Shown one piece after another: positions 27,990 through 37,158 of a DNA stretch of 64,000 nucleotides. Position 1 is the first letter of the stretch, and each line of letters begins with the position of its first letter. The stretch is from Actinomycetota bacterium. GTDB lineage: Bacteria; Actinomycetota; Actinomycetes; Mycobacteriales; Pseudonocardiaceae. The translations under genes were made by a program, and so were the position numbers. Below the pieces are notes generated by a model, which saw nothing but the letters and a program-made list of their open reading frames with translations, ran no database searches and was not told where the DNA came from. The stretch is from assembly GCA_021324675.1 (NCBI GenBank), contig JAJPIR010000084.1:1-64000 (forward strand), written 5' to 3'.

Positions 27990-28163
27990 GTTTCGCAGAT
28001 ACTAGCGCGCGACGTGGTGTTTCATCAAAACGTAGTCGTGCTCCGGCGAAAGGTGTTGATGACGTGCTGTTCTACGGGTGTGAGCCGGGCCGGGCACGCG
28101 GACCGTGCGTCAAATTGACGGCAAAGAGAATCTTTGGTATAAGAAAGCCGAGGGAAAAACGCT

Positions 28164-28928
28164 ATGAGCGAGAACGATTCGTCTTGGACCGATGATATAC
28201 CATTATTCGACGGGACATTTCGCTACTACGACAACCTAAAGCGGCCTGTCCGCGGGAAGCTGCATGTCCGTGACGAGCAGGACTGGCCGCTGAAGAAGCG
28301 GCAGGGTATGCGTTCAGTCGTGCTGCTGTATCCCTATGTGACTGAGCCGAATCTCATCCTGAGGGTTGCTCGTGATCCTCAGCGGTACGCCGCTGGCGAA
28401 ATAATCGGTACGAAGGTTGCTGCGTATAGAGAGGTGCTGATTGGCTACGCGGAAGCGTGGTACTACCCAGAGGACAGAGTGCTTGTGCTTCGGGAGTGTT
28501 TCCTCGAGGACTTTGTCTGTGACCTGCCCCTGTTAGAGGACACAAACATAGCACAACTGTGGACAGGATTTGAGCGATGGCTACTGGAGCACTTCCCAGA
28601 CACTGAGTCCCTGGAGACTCCATGGCGGGATCCGCAATGGCAACCGATAGAATATCAGGCCTTTTTGCGAAAGCGGGGCTACCACGAGGGCAAGGCGGGG
28701 ATATACAGAAAATTTGCTCCAGTCAGTAACCTTATTGTTCCGACGGTGCTGACCCATACTACCTGCAAGCTCCGCAACAATCTTGAAGTGCGGGTGCTGG
28801 CCAACCGGCCTGGGTGTCACGGTTTGTCCGTCGCGATCAAGGCGGCCGATGCACTGTCGATGTTGCTCGGGCGACCAGTCAAGCTCGCCGAAGACGCCGA
28901 CGGTGCAGTCCTCCTGGAGGCCGTCTAG
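28164..28928 (+). CDS. Hypothetical protein (254 aa)
   Basis: The product begins MSENDSSWTDDIPLFDGTFRYYD and has alternating hydrophobic strands (SVVLLYPYVTEPNLILRVA, GYAEAWYYPEDRVLVLRECFLED). It ends with a second alpha/beta part (NLIVPTVLTHTTCKLRNNLEVRVLANRPG). No catalytic motif was recognised. A perfect CGTCAA-A-TTGACG palindrome lies about 50 bp upstream and could be an operator. Confidence 0.75.
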   Translation: MSENDSSWTDDIPLFDGTFRYYDNLKRPVRGKLHVRDEQDWPLKKRQGMRSVVLLYPYVTEPNLILRVARDPQRYAAGEIIGTKVAAYREVLIGYAEAWYYPEDRVLVLRECFLEDFVCDLPLLEDTNIAQLWTGFERWLLEHFPDTESLETPWRDPQWQPIEYQAFLRKRGYHEGKAGIYRKFAPVSNLIVPTVLTHTTCKLRNNLEVRVLANRPGCHGLSVAIKAADALSMLLGRPVKLAEDADGAVLLEAV

Positions 28929-29021
28929 TCCAGCGCCGGAACGAAGGGACATGAACAACGCAGATCACTGCTAGTCCTCATAACGGACTTCGAGGGCTCG
29001 GTTTCACCGGCGCAAAGCGCG

Positions 29022-29117
29022 CTACCGTCGAGCGAGATGCGTCCAACCGTTCTTGCCGTCGTCGACAGGTGCCAGACAACGGGAACATGCGAGATTCTTG
29101 ATATCGATTGCATCCAT
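29022..29117 (-). CDS. Very small CxxC protein (31 aa)
   Basis: ATG 29,117 has the excellent ribosome-binding site GAGGAG, 9 nt upstream. The product starts MDAIDIKNLACSRCLAPVDD, with a CxxC pair, and ends GWTHLARR. It is too short for the track. It is supported by the ribosome-binding site and by the folded leader motif (copy D) 34 nt upstream. Confidence 0.5.
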   Translation of the reverse strand: MDAIDIKNLACSRCLAPVDDGKNGWTHLARR

Positions 29118-29151
29118 GGGGATCAGCTCCTCTTGCCGTCACATGCGGTGA

Positions 29152-29281
29152 GCGGGCTCCGTGCCCGCCTCGCCGTTAGGCGGAGCAGATGACCGGCCTC
29201 AGGGACCCAAAATCAAGGGAGGCCGAAGGCCAGCGAGGACGTGTAGCGAAGCGGAGCCCCGCAGCGACCCTTGAATTTGGG
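29152..29281 (-). promoter_or_regulatory. Folded leader motif, copy D
   Basis: In the direction of the 31-residue ORF, the stem CCCAAATTCAAGGG/CCCTTGATTTTGGG (29,268-29,281 and 29,206-29,219, 13 of 14 pairs) is followed by a diverged CCCTGAGGCC box. A GCGGGC/GCCCGC hairpin (29,152-29,168) comes next. It is the most diverged of the four full copies. Confidence 0.55.
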
Positions 29282-29557
29282 ACAAGGCCGTGTCCTACGC
29301 TTGACGGCAAGAGGAGCGAGGAGAGAAGCGACTTCGTTAATCGGTCGTGTGGTGATCTACAGGCTCATAGAAACGCGCTGACATGATTGGCATGGGGATC
29401 GGTTGTAGTCAGTCAACGACAGGGGTCGGCTACTCGAGGTAACGCGATGAGTGTTTTCTGTGACCCTGTGATCTGCTGTTTGGGTGATGGTTGTTGAAGA
29501 TGGAGCGATTTTGGCGCAACGTGAGTATAGGTAAAGACTTTGTTTAAGGGGTGTCTC

Positions 29558-29920
29558 GTGCGCAACAACTTCGGATTGGCATCACTGGTAGTCGGTATTA
29601 CGTGCCTCGTAATTGGGGATTCCATGCCAATCGTAAGTTTTATTGGTGGTTTTCTCGCGATAATTCTGGGGTTTGTCGCGCGTTCTCAGGTCAGGAAGGG
29701 ACGGCGTGATAAGGGCGGCGGAGCGGCAGCGGGGATTACGCTTGGTGCATTAGCCTCGTTCACTTTGTGCTTGACGCTATTCCCTTTCGGACTTGGTATG
29801 GTTTTGGCCATAGTGCCTCTTGTGGTTGTATTGCGGCTCCTAGGTGGGTGGTTGTCGCCGTCTCACGATTCGAACGGCGGGGTTGTTATTGGTTCGGTCT
29901 ACCATGGACCAATGAAGTAG
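29558..29920 (+). CDS. Small membrane protein, DUF4190-like (120 aa)
   Basis: The protein has two strongly hydrophobic blocks. The first is FGLASLVVGITCLVIGD with FIGGFLAIILGFVARSQVRKG; the second is AAAGITLGALASFTLCLTLF with GMVLAIVPLVVVLRLLGG. The G/A-rich hairpin followed by a basic SQVRKGRR loop is typical of DUF4190 proteins. GTG 29,558 with AAGGGGTG upstream is preferred over the track start. Its role is unknown. Confidence 0.7.
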   Translation: MRNNFGLASLVVGITCLVIGDSMPIVSFIGGFLAIILGFVARSQVRKGRRDKGGGAAAGITLGALASFTLCLTLFPFGLGMVLAIVPLVVVLRLLGGWLSPSHDSNGGVVIGSVYHGPMK

Positions 29921-30113
29921 GCCTAAGTTCATAGATCACTTTCGCGCAGTAACTGGCCTGTTCAGAAATAAGGACGAATAGGATAGCATCCAGTCGAAAG
30001 TCACGGCGTGTTACTCCGAAATTACGGAGCGCGTTGCTGTCAACAAGAGTACGCCCGTTGTAAGTCGTTAATTCGTTTGTGCATGCCTTCTGTTGGCTCG
30101 GACACTGCACAGT

Positions 30114-30905
30114 ATGGCCAGGTGCGGGGCTCCTAAGAAGAGAAAGCCGCATGGTCCGTGTCGGAACAGAGTTCGAGAGGGCGGCCTGCGGTGTTGGCGA
30201 CATGGGGGCATGTCGAACGCGGGCCCGGCTAGTGATCGACGTGTTCGTAGTCGTAAGCCGACTGATGGTAGGAAACGAGGTTCGAGGACGGCGCCTCGCG
30301 CGAGTGTGTATTCGGCGTTGCCGGCGGGATGGGGAGTAGAAGAGCTGCACCCTCAGACCGTTCAACGGGCGCGCGCGGATGAGTTAACGCCGCAGGAACA
30401 AGATCGTGTTGAACGGGCTGTGGCGTTCTGTGCCGACACTGTGACGGAGAGCTGGGAGTCGGCGGTTGGCGCGCAAGTCGTGGACTGCATCAGTCCTGAG
30501 ACATGGAACCGGTTGTTCGGTGGGCACCGCGATCAGACGTGTAAGGCGCTGGCGGACACGGCAAAGGCTCTCTTAGACGGGAAAGAGGCATTGCATGAGT
30601 TTGTCGGCTCGGTCGCGGAGGGGTTAGCTGAGGATGTTGGGCTCGAACCAGTCGATCGCGCGGTAGTGAAAGAACTTGCGAAACGCATACCGATACCTGT
30701 GATTGACCAAAAGATCGTGATGATCGCGCGTAGCTTGCAAATGATCGGCATCTTGTTATGCCTCGGCGAAGGTAGGCCGCTGAACAGATGCCAATGTTTC
30801 ATTGACTTGGCTTTGGCGGAATCAAAAGAGTGTGTCAAACAGATTGTGACTGATGCCATGGAGGATTGGGCGACTCGAAGTCCAGCCTTGGCTAAGAGTG
30901 GATAG
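30114..30905 (+). CDS. Hypothetical protein with Cys/His cluster (263 aa)
   Basis: The N-terminus has the pattern CGAPKKRKPHGPCRNR ... RCWRHGG, a zinc-binding-like motif found in many phage and actinobacterial proteins. A basic linker and a helical body follow (LTPQEQDRVERAVAFCADTVTESWE ... FIDLALAESKECVKQIV). No enzyme motif is seen. ATG 30,114 (MARCGAP) is preferred, and the track begins at an upstream start without a ribosome-binding site. Confidence 0.7.
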   Translation: MARCGAPKKRKPHGPCRNRVREGGLRCWRHGGMSNAGPASDRRVRSRKPTDGRKRGSRTAPRASVYSALPAGWGVEELHPQTVQRARADELTPQEQDRVERAVAFCADTVTESWESAVGAQVVDCISPETWNRLFGGHRDQTCKALADTAKALLDGKEALHEFVGSVAEGLAEDVGLEPVDRAVVKELAKRIPIPVIDQKIVMIARSLQMIGILLCLGEGRPLNRCQCFIDLALAESKECVKQIVTDAMEDWATRSPALAKSG

Positions 30906-31068
30906 CTGTCAAGACAGGCTGTAATGAATATAACGTCGACTATTCACATTAAGGCAACAAGCCGAACCCATCCGCGACCCAAACCGTCCGCTCTTCGAAC
31001 GACAAGTCAACGCCGAAGACCGTATCCGGTTGCTACTTTAGGATTTGAGCGATTTGGTAACCAGATCG

Positions 31069-31101
31069 GAGAAACCCTGGCCGCGTGGCTGGGGTTTTCT
31101 C
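31069..31101. terminator. Bidirectional-type terminator
   Basis: GAGAAACCC and GGGTTTTCTC pair around an inner GGCC-GCGT-GGC stem. The hairpin lies between a plus-strand gene ending at 30,905 and a minus-strand gene ending at 31,309. An A-rich side and a T-rich side allow termination in both directions. No gene is seen in 30,906-31,308 apart from this. Confidence 0.65.
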
Positions 31102-31308
31102 ATTTCAGGTGCTTAGACTCAGGTCTAATGATTTATAAATCCTTGCCTGGGGTCACATGGACACGTCATCTAGCTCGGAGTTGAGTCCTACAACCTGTGA
31201 AGTTTGTAGCGAACTCGCCGATCAGGAAGCAGCGGCAGCTCACCCGGTGTGCATTCGCCTCCCACAGCGTCAAGGGTCGCTCCGGGACTCCGTCGGGGCT
31301 GATGTCAG

Positions 31309-32079
31309 TCAGCTGGCGCCGTACTGATTGTGCTGTTGTTGGTGTCCCTGCCTTTGTGGAAAATCCTGCCTATGGCCGTCTTTGTGTCCCTCCTTTTGGA
31401 GGTTGTCGTGCTCTTGCATGTATGGGTGCTCTTGCTTGCCGCGTGGAAGGACGCATCCGCTGGTGGTGTCTGTTTCTGGGCTCACCCGAATCATGCCGTT
31501 TGGGCACTCGTTGTCTGAGTTGTTGGAGTTGCTTGGTTGTTGGTGCGGGTCTGGGTAGCTGTTTTTTGGCGGCTGTGGTGCTGCGCGCTGCTGATCGCGG
31601 ACGCACTGACCGTTCTTAATGTGTCCTGACCAATCAGTGTTTTGCCAGTGACACCATGTACCTTCCGGTACCGGTGGATTCCACGGGTCGTGGTGGGATT
31701 TCAAGTTCTGGTAATTCCAGCACTGGATTACCTCGTATGCCCTGTACGGACCGGCCAGTTTCTTCGCAGCCTCTAGTCCCGCCTGAGTGAGTCCATTCAT
31801 GCTGACGAGCGCTCCGATGGTTTTGGCAGCCGTTCCTGGCACGTCGAGCGTCGTGTCGCAGTCGCTGTTGCCAACTTCACTCAACCACGAGACGGCCTGC
31901 GGCTGCGGATTCACTCGGGCCTGCGCCAGGCTCGGCGCGGCGACACCAGCGCACAGCAGGGCGGCGACGAACAACGCCAACAGCAGCGGCGCCCGTCGCG
32001 GCACCCTTGAGCGGCGGCGTGGGCGGTACGGCCACAGTACTGAAGTGCGATGGCGGCGCACCGTTGTGATTGTGGACAT
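31309..32079 (-). CDS. Secreted hypothetical protein (256 aa)
   Basis: A long basic N-region leads to a hydrophobic signal segment (RAPLLLALFVAALLCAGVAAPSLAQA). The mature part has several cysteines (GNSDCDTTLDV, YEVIQCWNYQNLK, GTWCHWQNTDWSGHIKNGQCV). It ends in a long H/Q/D-rich tail (EGHKDGHRQDFPQRQGHQQQHNQ) that may bind metal. No family was recognised. A shortened folded leader (copy E) lies 30 nt upstream. Confidence 0.75.
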   Translation of the reverse strand: MSTITTVRRHRTSVLWPYRPRRRSRVPRRAPLLLALFVAALLCAGVAAPSLAQARVNPQPQAVSWLSEVGNSDCDTTLDVPGTAAKTIGALVSMNGLTQAGLEAAKKLAGPYRAYEVIQCWNYQNLKSHHDPWNPPVPEGTWCHWQNTDWSGHIKNGQCVRDQQRAAPQPPKNSYPDPHQQPSNSNNSDNECPNGMIRVSPETDTTSGCVLPRGKQEHPYMQEHDNLQKEGHKDGHRQDFPQRQGHQQQHNQYGAS

Positions 32080-32109
32080 GACACACCTGACCGATCACTG
32101 CGAGTGACA

Positions 32110-32149
32110 CCTCGCAAGGAGCACCCTTGCAGAGGTGCACCCACAAGGG
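32110..32149 (-). promoter_or_regulatory. Folded leader motif, shortened copy E
   Basis: In gene direction the order is CCCTTGTGGG (32,149-32,140), a CCTCTGC box, then a hairpin of GCAAGG/CCTTGC with flanking CTC/GAG pairs (32,135-32,110). The core matches the CCCTTG-N5-GAGCCTCTG pattern of the other leaders, but the long left arm is missing. It lies 30 nt upstream of the secreted-protein ATG. Confidence 0.45.
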
Positions 32150-32498
32150 TGGCAGATCTAAACTTGCTGGTGACGGATCGTTCACAACTTCCACCTAAAC
32201 GGCGCAGTGTAAGGGAGTCACATTTGCGTGGCTCTGCCGCCCGTGTCCCGGCGGGGCAGGCGGACTGCACGGAGACCGAGCTATACGGTGTGACCATTGT
32301 GTCCGGTCCGAGCGCGTCGGGCGGTGTCAGCCGGGCCTGAAGCACTGCCCGCAATGGCTACTGGCCGGACCTCGTCACGCCGTTGCGGATGCCGCGTCGG
32401 CATCACCACCACCGAAACCGCCGCCTCGACAACATTTTGTCGATCGCGATTCAGCAGGCGCCTCGGGTGTACGAGGTGCCTGTCATCCGCTTCGTATA

Positions 32499-33239
32499 TC
32501 ACTGATTGAATCGAAATCGGGAGAAGATCTGGTTGCCCAGGGGATCCTCCTTAGTAATAGAAATCCACATATCTTTGCCTTTCAGTCTCACGACCACTAC
32601 CCGCAATATTCGACTCTCAAACGTAATAGCGGGGTGGTTTTGAAAGATAAATTTTTTCAGTACTGAATCGTGAAATTGTCGGTAACCCTCTTTCGATAGT
32701 AATCTTTTCCTGTACTGTTCATCCATGACCGGATTCGACCTGCTGTCCGACGCGGTAAATCGTGCTGTGGTCCAATCAAAGTCCGTGTTATCATTTACGA
32801 CTATTGACAAGAGGCGTTTATTCGGCTCGCCGTTTCTTATTATGACTAGACAGCAAAGGCGAGAGGGATCTACGTTGGGGTCATCTGCAGACACGAAAAC
32901 CAAGGGGAGGGCGTTGCTTGGTTGCGGCGGCAAGGTGAGTGAATAATTGTATTTTGTATTGGTATAGAGGTAATCAGGGGAGGCAGATACTCTCGTGCTG
33001 GGTGTGTCAGTAATAACGGTGCCGCTGGGCGCGACCATGCTCTGTTCGGTACCGAATGAAGTATTTTGCGGACCGAAAAGACGAAGCGCAAGTAATCCAA
33101 GAACCACGAGTACAATAATCCCAAGGAGAGCTACTGTTGTATTAAGCTTTCCTGAAACGGAGCGGGAGGGCGCCCAGCGTTTTGGCGATTTCGACCGCGT
33201 CCTCTTTGGACGTCTATTCACTTGTGCTTTCTTAGTCAT
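32499..33239 (-). CDS. Single-pass membrane protein (246 aa)
   Basis: A basic cytoplasmic N-terminus (KKAQVNRRPKRTRSKSPKRW) is followed by one membrane span (TTVALLGIIVLVVLGLLALRLF). The extracellular domain resembles lipoprotein-type PsbP/LpqN-like folds (YNYSLTLPPQ ... AITFESRILRVVVVRLKGKDMW). That similarity is only a pattern impression. The promoter TTGACA-18-AATAGT ends 6 bp before ATG, so the mRNA is probably leaderless. The 32,150-32,498 gap shows no gene. Confidence 0.75.
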   Translation of the reverse strand: MTKKAQVNRRPKRTRSKSPKRWAPSRSVSGKLNTTVALLGIIVLVVLGLLALRLFGPQNTSFGTEQSMVAPSGTVITDTPSTRVSASPDYLYTNTKYNYSLTLPPQPSNALPLVFVSADDPNVDPSRLCCLVIIRNGEPNKRLLSIVVNDNTDFDWTTARFTASDSRSNPVMDEQYRKRLLSKEGYRQFHDSVLKKFIFQNHPAITFESRILRVVVVRLKGKDMWISITKEDPLGNQIFSRFRFNQ

Positions 33240-33440
33240 AAATCAACTATTCCATATGGACAACACGATTGTCAATCGCAAAACGCACGAGATGTACGCT
33301 CGGCGTTCTTATAAACGCCCTCTTACACACTCCGCGTTCGTTTAGTGGAAGGTGCCTGAAATACACTCGGTGCATCAGGCGTACGTCATGGTAGTCCCAA
33401 AAACCTCTGTTTCAGACACTAATAAGCAAGTTCGAGTCGC

Positions 33441-33719
33441 TTATTTCGCATTGAGACCATTGTGGATGAACTGTTTAAGCAATGTCTGGTATGGCATGTC
33501 CAGCTCCGCTGCTTTGGCTTTCGCCTTCGCGATCCACGCGGCAGGGACGCGGATGGTGATCCGTTTGCTGGCTGGGGCTTGATGCTCGGTCAGGAAGGCG
33601 CGCAGCTCGAACGCCCGAAAGTCTGATCGATCAAAGTACTCCGCCAGATTAAGGGATGCCCACCAGTCAGACTCTTCATCTTGATTACGAAACTTTGGAA
33701 TGATTAATTTCTTCTTCAT
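33441..33719 (-). CDS. brnA: BrnA-type antitoxin
   Basis: This 92-residue protein has an N-terminal helical part (DEESDWWASLNLAEYFDRSDF) and a C-terminal ribbon-helix-helix (KRITIRVPAAWIAKAKAKAAELDMPYQTLLKQFIHNGL). These are the marks of CopG/BrnA antitoxins. It overlaps the BrnT-like toxin gene by 35 bp, with the toxin first, as in other brnTA operons. ATG 33,719 follows GGAGGTGGC. Confidence 0.85.
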   Translation of the reverse strand: MKKKLIIPKFRNQDEESDWWASLNLAEYFDRSDFRAFELRAFLTEHQAPASKRITIRVPAAWIAKAKAKAAELDMPYQTLLKQFIHNGLNAK

Positions 33720-33993
33720 AAAGTGCCACCTCCTCTCTGTTGGCGGTTCGGGCAGAGATCGGTCGAATTCGTCCCTGCCGCACCGTAAACACAATGTAAA
33801 GCAACCGATGCTTACGCGTCTTGCCGAGCACGATGTACCTGTCTTCAACAACGGAATGCCGTGCATCGGGGCCAACGACCGCATGCGCATCAGCGAATGC
33901 TTCTTCAACCTCATACGGTCGGACGTCATGCTTCACCCAGAGCTTTGTGGTGTTAGCACTGTGCCAAATGAATGAATGCTTTCTCGTTGGCAT
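33685..33993 (-). CDS. brnT: BrnT-type ribonuclease toxin
   Basis: This 102-residue DUF497/BrnT protein reads FIWHSANTTKLWVKHDVRPYEVEEAF, then VVEDRYIVLGKTRKHRLLYIVFTVR and RPISARTANREEVALYEEE. In Brucella, BrnT is an RNase neutralised by BrnA. ATG 33,993 is preferred; longer starts in the track run through the promoter. Palindromes just upstream suggest autoregulation by the complex. Confidence 0.87.
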   Translation of the reverse strand: MPTRKHSFIWHSANTTKLWVKHDVRPYEVEEAFADAHAVVGPDARHSVVEDRYIVLGKTRKHRLLYIVFTVRQGRIRPISARTANREEVALYEEEINHSKVS

Positions 33994-33997
33994 AGCC

Positions 33998-34034
33998 GTA
34001 CATATATGAGATGTACATCCTATATGGTACCATA
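33998..34034. promoter_or_regulatory. Operator region of brnTA
   Basis: GTACAT/ATGTAC (33,998-34,003 and 34,011-34,016) and the perfect 12-bp palindrome TATGGTACCATA (34,023-34,034) lie directly before the toxin start. Both would be natural targets for the BrnA ribbon-helix-helix domain. Confidence 0.55.
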
Positions 34035-34188
34035 ACGAAAAAGAAATGCAAGCCGCATTCGCTAATTTTTCAACAGGTCCCAAAATCCTCCGTTTTTGAT
34101 ACTGCACCAACACAACCTTTTTCGGGACGCCTCGTAGCTTTAGGAAGATTCGTTTCAAAACGCATGCCGAAATAAATCCCGTGGAATA

Positions 34189-34701
34189 TTACTGTGGCGG
34201 TCGTCTGCCGAGTAAGCCAGGAAGGCGGCGAAGTACATCATTCATTAAGCGGAGGAATCCTCTTTCGGTGAGTCGATAGTCTTGTCGCATCTGTAGTGCT
34301 CCGACAATTGAGACAAGAAGCACGGCGCCTACGATAACAATTGGGAGTGCCCAGACTGGCAGTACTTGCCCGGTGACGAGGAGCAAGGCGATGATGATCC
34401 CAACAAGCGTCACGTAAAACAGTCCGGAGAACCACGGTGATCTCTGCAAACGCGCTGCTCCCCTATTGATAGCAAAGTCTTGAGCTAGCTGACGCGTGAC
34501 GGCTAAAACGTCTTCGGTTTCGCCGCTCACCTGAATGTCAATGGTGTTAGAATCATCGATCCGCACATGAATTCCACAGCGTGGACAGTGCAGGAACTCC
34601 CCCTTAACTCGTCTCACCTCAGCACTTGTAAGGATGAAGGTAGCACCGCACTCACCGCAACGTACCTGGACAAACGTTTGTTGCCTGCGCCGACTCGACA
34701 C
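34189..34701 (-). CDS. Zinc-ribbon membrane protein (170 aa)
   Basis: An N-terminal zinc ribbon (VRCGECGATFILTSAEV ... LHCPRCGIHVRI) is followed by a linker. Two membrane spans come next (FYVTLVGIIIALLLVTGQVL and ALPIVIVGAVLLVSIVGAL), then a basic C-terminus. GTG 34,701 has GGGAGG upstream. No specific family was recognised. Confidence 0.7.
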   Translation of the reverse strand: MSSRRRQQTFVQVRCGECGATFILTSAEVRRVKGEFLHCPRCGIHVRIDDSNTIDIQVSGETEDVLAVTRQLAQDFAINRGAARLQRSPWFSGLFYVTLVGIIIALLLVTGQVLPVWALPIVIVGAVLLVSIVGALQMRQDYRLTERGFLRLMNDVLRRLPGLLGRRPPQ

Positions 34702-34819
34702 CCTCCCAGTGTACCGACGCGTACTGCAGAAGCCAGTCGGCTCGTATGTCCAGGGACTCTAACCACGCGGTGCCGCAAGCCTCTGATTAAAGCAGTGCGA
34801 CTAGGGGCGATCGGAAAGA

Positions 34820-35731
34820 TTAGAGAGCATTTTCCTGTAGCTGCCGGTCCATCTCTTCCCGGGCAAGGCCCACATAGATCGTCGTTGTCTTCAAACTGGC
34901 ATGGCCCAAAACCTCTTTGATGACCTGAAGCCCTGTGCCCAGCTTGACACTTTGGGTCGCGAAGGTATGCCGCAAGGAGTGCACCGACGCGCCGGTGATC
35001 CCGGCGTCTTGGAGGTACTTGGCGATGACCAGCTCAATGGACCGGGGGCCCATGCCCCGGTGGAATTTGGTCTGAAAGACCGCATCGTCCTCAGCATCAG
35101 GCGGACGAACGGCAAGGTAGGCCTTCAGCGCCTTGCAGGCTTTCCAGTTGAGCGTGACGGTTCGTTGTCGGCGTCCCTTGCCCTGTACCCGAACACTACC
35201 CACACACCCGGGCTCTCTAGAGATACGCGCCGGTAGCTCTATGTCTGACAGCTGAAGCTTGGACACCTCAGACAGCCGAAGCCCCGTTTGAAGCAAGAGC
35301 TCGATGATGGCGCTGTCGCGGACTTCATGCCGGACTGCTGCAAGCAGGCGCTTGTACTCCTGCTCAGTGAGGTACCGCGGCTGGTTCCACTCCCGCTCAG
35401 GCGGCACCAGCTTGCCTGCCGGGTTGCCAACACGGTGGCCTGCATCCTCAAGGAAGAAGAAGAACGAGCGGATGGCCGCCACTTTGCGCCGACGCGTGCT
35501 GCCGGTCAGCTGCTGCTGGTCAAGGAAGGCCAGGAAGCCCTCGAGGTGTGTCCGCGTCACCGCCTGGACCGTTGAGATCCCTGCCGCAGTTGTCAGGTAC
35601 TCGCACAGCTGGCCAAGGTCGGTAAGGTACTCCTTTCGCGTGCGAGGTGCCAAATTCCGACCAGCTAAGAAAACGTCTTTATAAGCGATGAGGGCATCGT
35701 CCAATGTAACAGGAGTGTCGACACTGTTCAT
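34820..35731 (-). CDS. Tyrosine recombinase, XerC/XerD type
   Basis: This 303-residue recombinase has an N-terminal SAM-like core-binding domain (LAPRTRKEYLTDLGQLCEYL). All catalytic residues are visible: Arg in LLLQTGLRLSEVSKL, Lys in VQGKGRRQRTV, HxLR in VHSLRHTFATQSV, and GH plus Tyr in LGHASLKTTTIYVGL. It is intact. In an element with ParA it probably resolves multimers of the circular form, while the serine integrase does the integration. Confidence 0.9.
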   Translation of the reverse strand: MNSVDTPVTLDDALIAYKDVFLAGRNLAPRTRKEYLTDLGQLCEYLTTAAGISTVQAVTRTHLEGFLAFLDQQQLTGSTRRRKVAAIRSFFFFLEDAGHRVGNPAGKLVPPEREWNQPRYLTEQEYKRLLAAVRHEVRDSAIIELLLQTGLRLSEVSKLQLSDIELPARISREPGCVGSVRVQGKGRRQRTVTLNWKACKALKAYLAVRPPDAEDDAVFQTKFHRGMGPRSIELVIAKYLQDAGITGASVHSLRHTFATQSVKLGTGLQVIKEVLGHASLKTTTIYVGLAREEMDRQLQENAL

Positions 35732-35908
35732 AATATAACTTATTTATAACACAAAAACAGATCTTCGTCAAACTACCCAATTTTCCGCAGTTAGCGCGCG
35801 CAAAGTAACTGCTTTGGCCGGGTTTTCTTCGACAAATGGTAGTTAGACGAAGAAATGGCGTTTCCGATATTCCCGACGCCTTGGATCACCGGTAGTCGCT
35901 GGGTCGGC

Positions 35909-36658
35909 CTATTCCTTAAAGCAGGTGAGAATCAAGAAGGGGCCGATGATAGATTCATCCGTTCCGACGAAGGAATCTTTTAAGGAGGTAGGCGTGTCTG
36001 TTGCGCGCACTTCGAAGCCTACGGCCTGTAGCACATCTTGGTAATCATCGAGGGTCCAATAATGGTCTTCGACTTCTACTACGCCTTCCGGTGTCGTGAT
36101 GACGCATCGCACCCGGGAGCCGCTGGAAAGGTGTTCAATAGACCCAGTTCGTGGGAAGCTCTTATAGACATGGCCAATTGACTCTGGATTCGCGGTCATG
36201 ATAAAGAACTGTGAACTTGGTTTCAATACCCGATAGATCTCGGCACTAGCGACCACCATATCGCGCTTACTTGGTATCTCGGTATAGACGTTACAGCTGA
36301 TTGCACCATCCATAGCCTCATTCGCTACCGGTAGGGTCCGACCAATCAGTGCGTACGCTACCCGAGAAACATGCTGTTTGTTTGCGTGTTTCACCATAGT
36401 GAAGTTGTGGTCGACGCCTACTACAAAAGCTGCGCCGAGGTTGCGAAGGAAAAGGGAGCTTCGTCCTGCGCCGGCTCCGAAGTCCAGCCACCGTGTACCG
36501 GTGAGATCTCCCAACTTCTCGGCAAGGGCATCGAATCCGATTTCATAGGAGGTGCCTGCAATTTCCAGACTACCGTATGCGTCAGCATCTTCTGTCGAGT
36601 AGGTGAAGGCGTCACTACCGTGAGGGCCATTTTGCTGTCTCATGGGACACTGCCGCAT
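35909..36658 (-). CDS. SAM-dependent methyltransferase, copy 1
   Basis: This approximately 249-residue class I methyltransferase has the SAM loop WLDFGAGAGRSSLFLRNLG, VVGVDHNFTMV, DGAISCNVYTEIPSKRDMV, and a C-terminal HYWTLDDYQDVLQAVGFEV cap. It is closely related to the gene at 41,649-42,407. The ends are nearly identical while the middle has drifted. The substrate is unknown. ATG 36,658 or the inner ATG at MRQQNG could be the start. Confidence 0.82.
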   Translation of the reverse strand: MRQCPMRQQNGPHGSDAFTYSTEDADAYGSLEIAGTSYEIGFDALAEKLGDLTGTRWLDFGAGAGRSSLFLRNLGAAFVVGVDHNFTMVKHANKQHVSRVAYALIGRTLPVANEAMDGAISCNVYTEIPSKRDMVVASAEIYRVLKPSSQFFIMTANPESIGHVYKSFPRTGSIEHLSSGSRVRCVITTPEGVVEVEDHYWTLDDYQDVLQAVGFEVRATDTPTSLKDSFVGTDESIIGPFLILTCFKE

Positions 36659-36838
36659 ACAACTAGTCTACATCCTCAGGAGACTTGGCTCGATTGGTGA
36701 GGACTGAACGCTAAAAGAGAACCGTAAAACAACATTCTACGACATATCTAGAATTTCATAAGTGTGGTCGAGGCGTCGGTTGCGATAACACTAGATTGTT
36801 GCTAATACGGGCTGAGCTAAGTTCTGCACGGCAATTTT

Positions 36839-36870
36839 TTGCACATTGCAATTCGGTCGGATATGTGCAA
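36839..36870 (+). promoter_or_regulatory. Operator of the RHH-PIN pair
   Basis: TTGCACAT (36,839-36,846) and ATGTGCAA (36,863-36,870) form a perfect 8-bp inverted repeat 15 bp before the antitoxin ATG. The position fits autorepression by the toxin-antitoxin complex. Confidence 0.6.
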
Positions 36871-36885
36871 TAATAGATACATAGT

Positions 36886-37158
36886 ATGACACACGTAGTA
36901 CGTACACATTTTATAGCACCTAAAGCGCTTATCAAAGAAGTAGATCGATTCGTCGGTCCACGTCGCAGAAGCGAGTTCATTAGTGCGGCGGTCACCGAGA
37001 AGCTTGCGCGAGAAAACCGCATTCGGGCTGTTCGGCATGCGCTCACGCTGCCAGCTGTGCGGGATGTTCCTGGTTGGGAAACGCCGGAAGCTGTTTCGAA
37101 GTGGGTGCGTGATCTCAGGGCAGACTCCGATCCAAAAGATTTGCCGCAAGACGTATGA
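36886..37158 (+). CDS. VapB-like antitoxin
   Basis: This 90-residue protein begins MTHVVRTHFIAPKALIKEVDRFVG, a ribbon-helix-helix-like N-terminus (RRRSEFISAAVTEKLARENR). A C-terminal tail that would wrap the toxin follows (VPGWETPEAVSKWVRDL). It overlaps the PIN toxin gene by 4 bp (ATGA). ATG 36,886 lies close behind an AT-rich promoter, with no strong ribosome-binding site. Confidence 0.82.
   Translation: MTHVVRTHFIAPKALIKEVDRFVGPRRRSEFISAAVTEKLARENRIRAVRHALTLPAVRDVPGWETPEAVSKWVRDLRADSDPKDLPQDV

Noticed and set aside
27968-28195. ORF 27,968-28,195
   Set aside because: It starts inside the ssb-1 terminator hairpin and overlaps the start of the 28,164 gene. Its composition is not protein-like.
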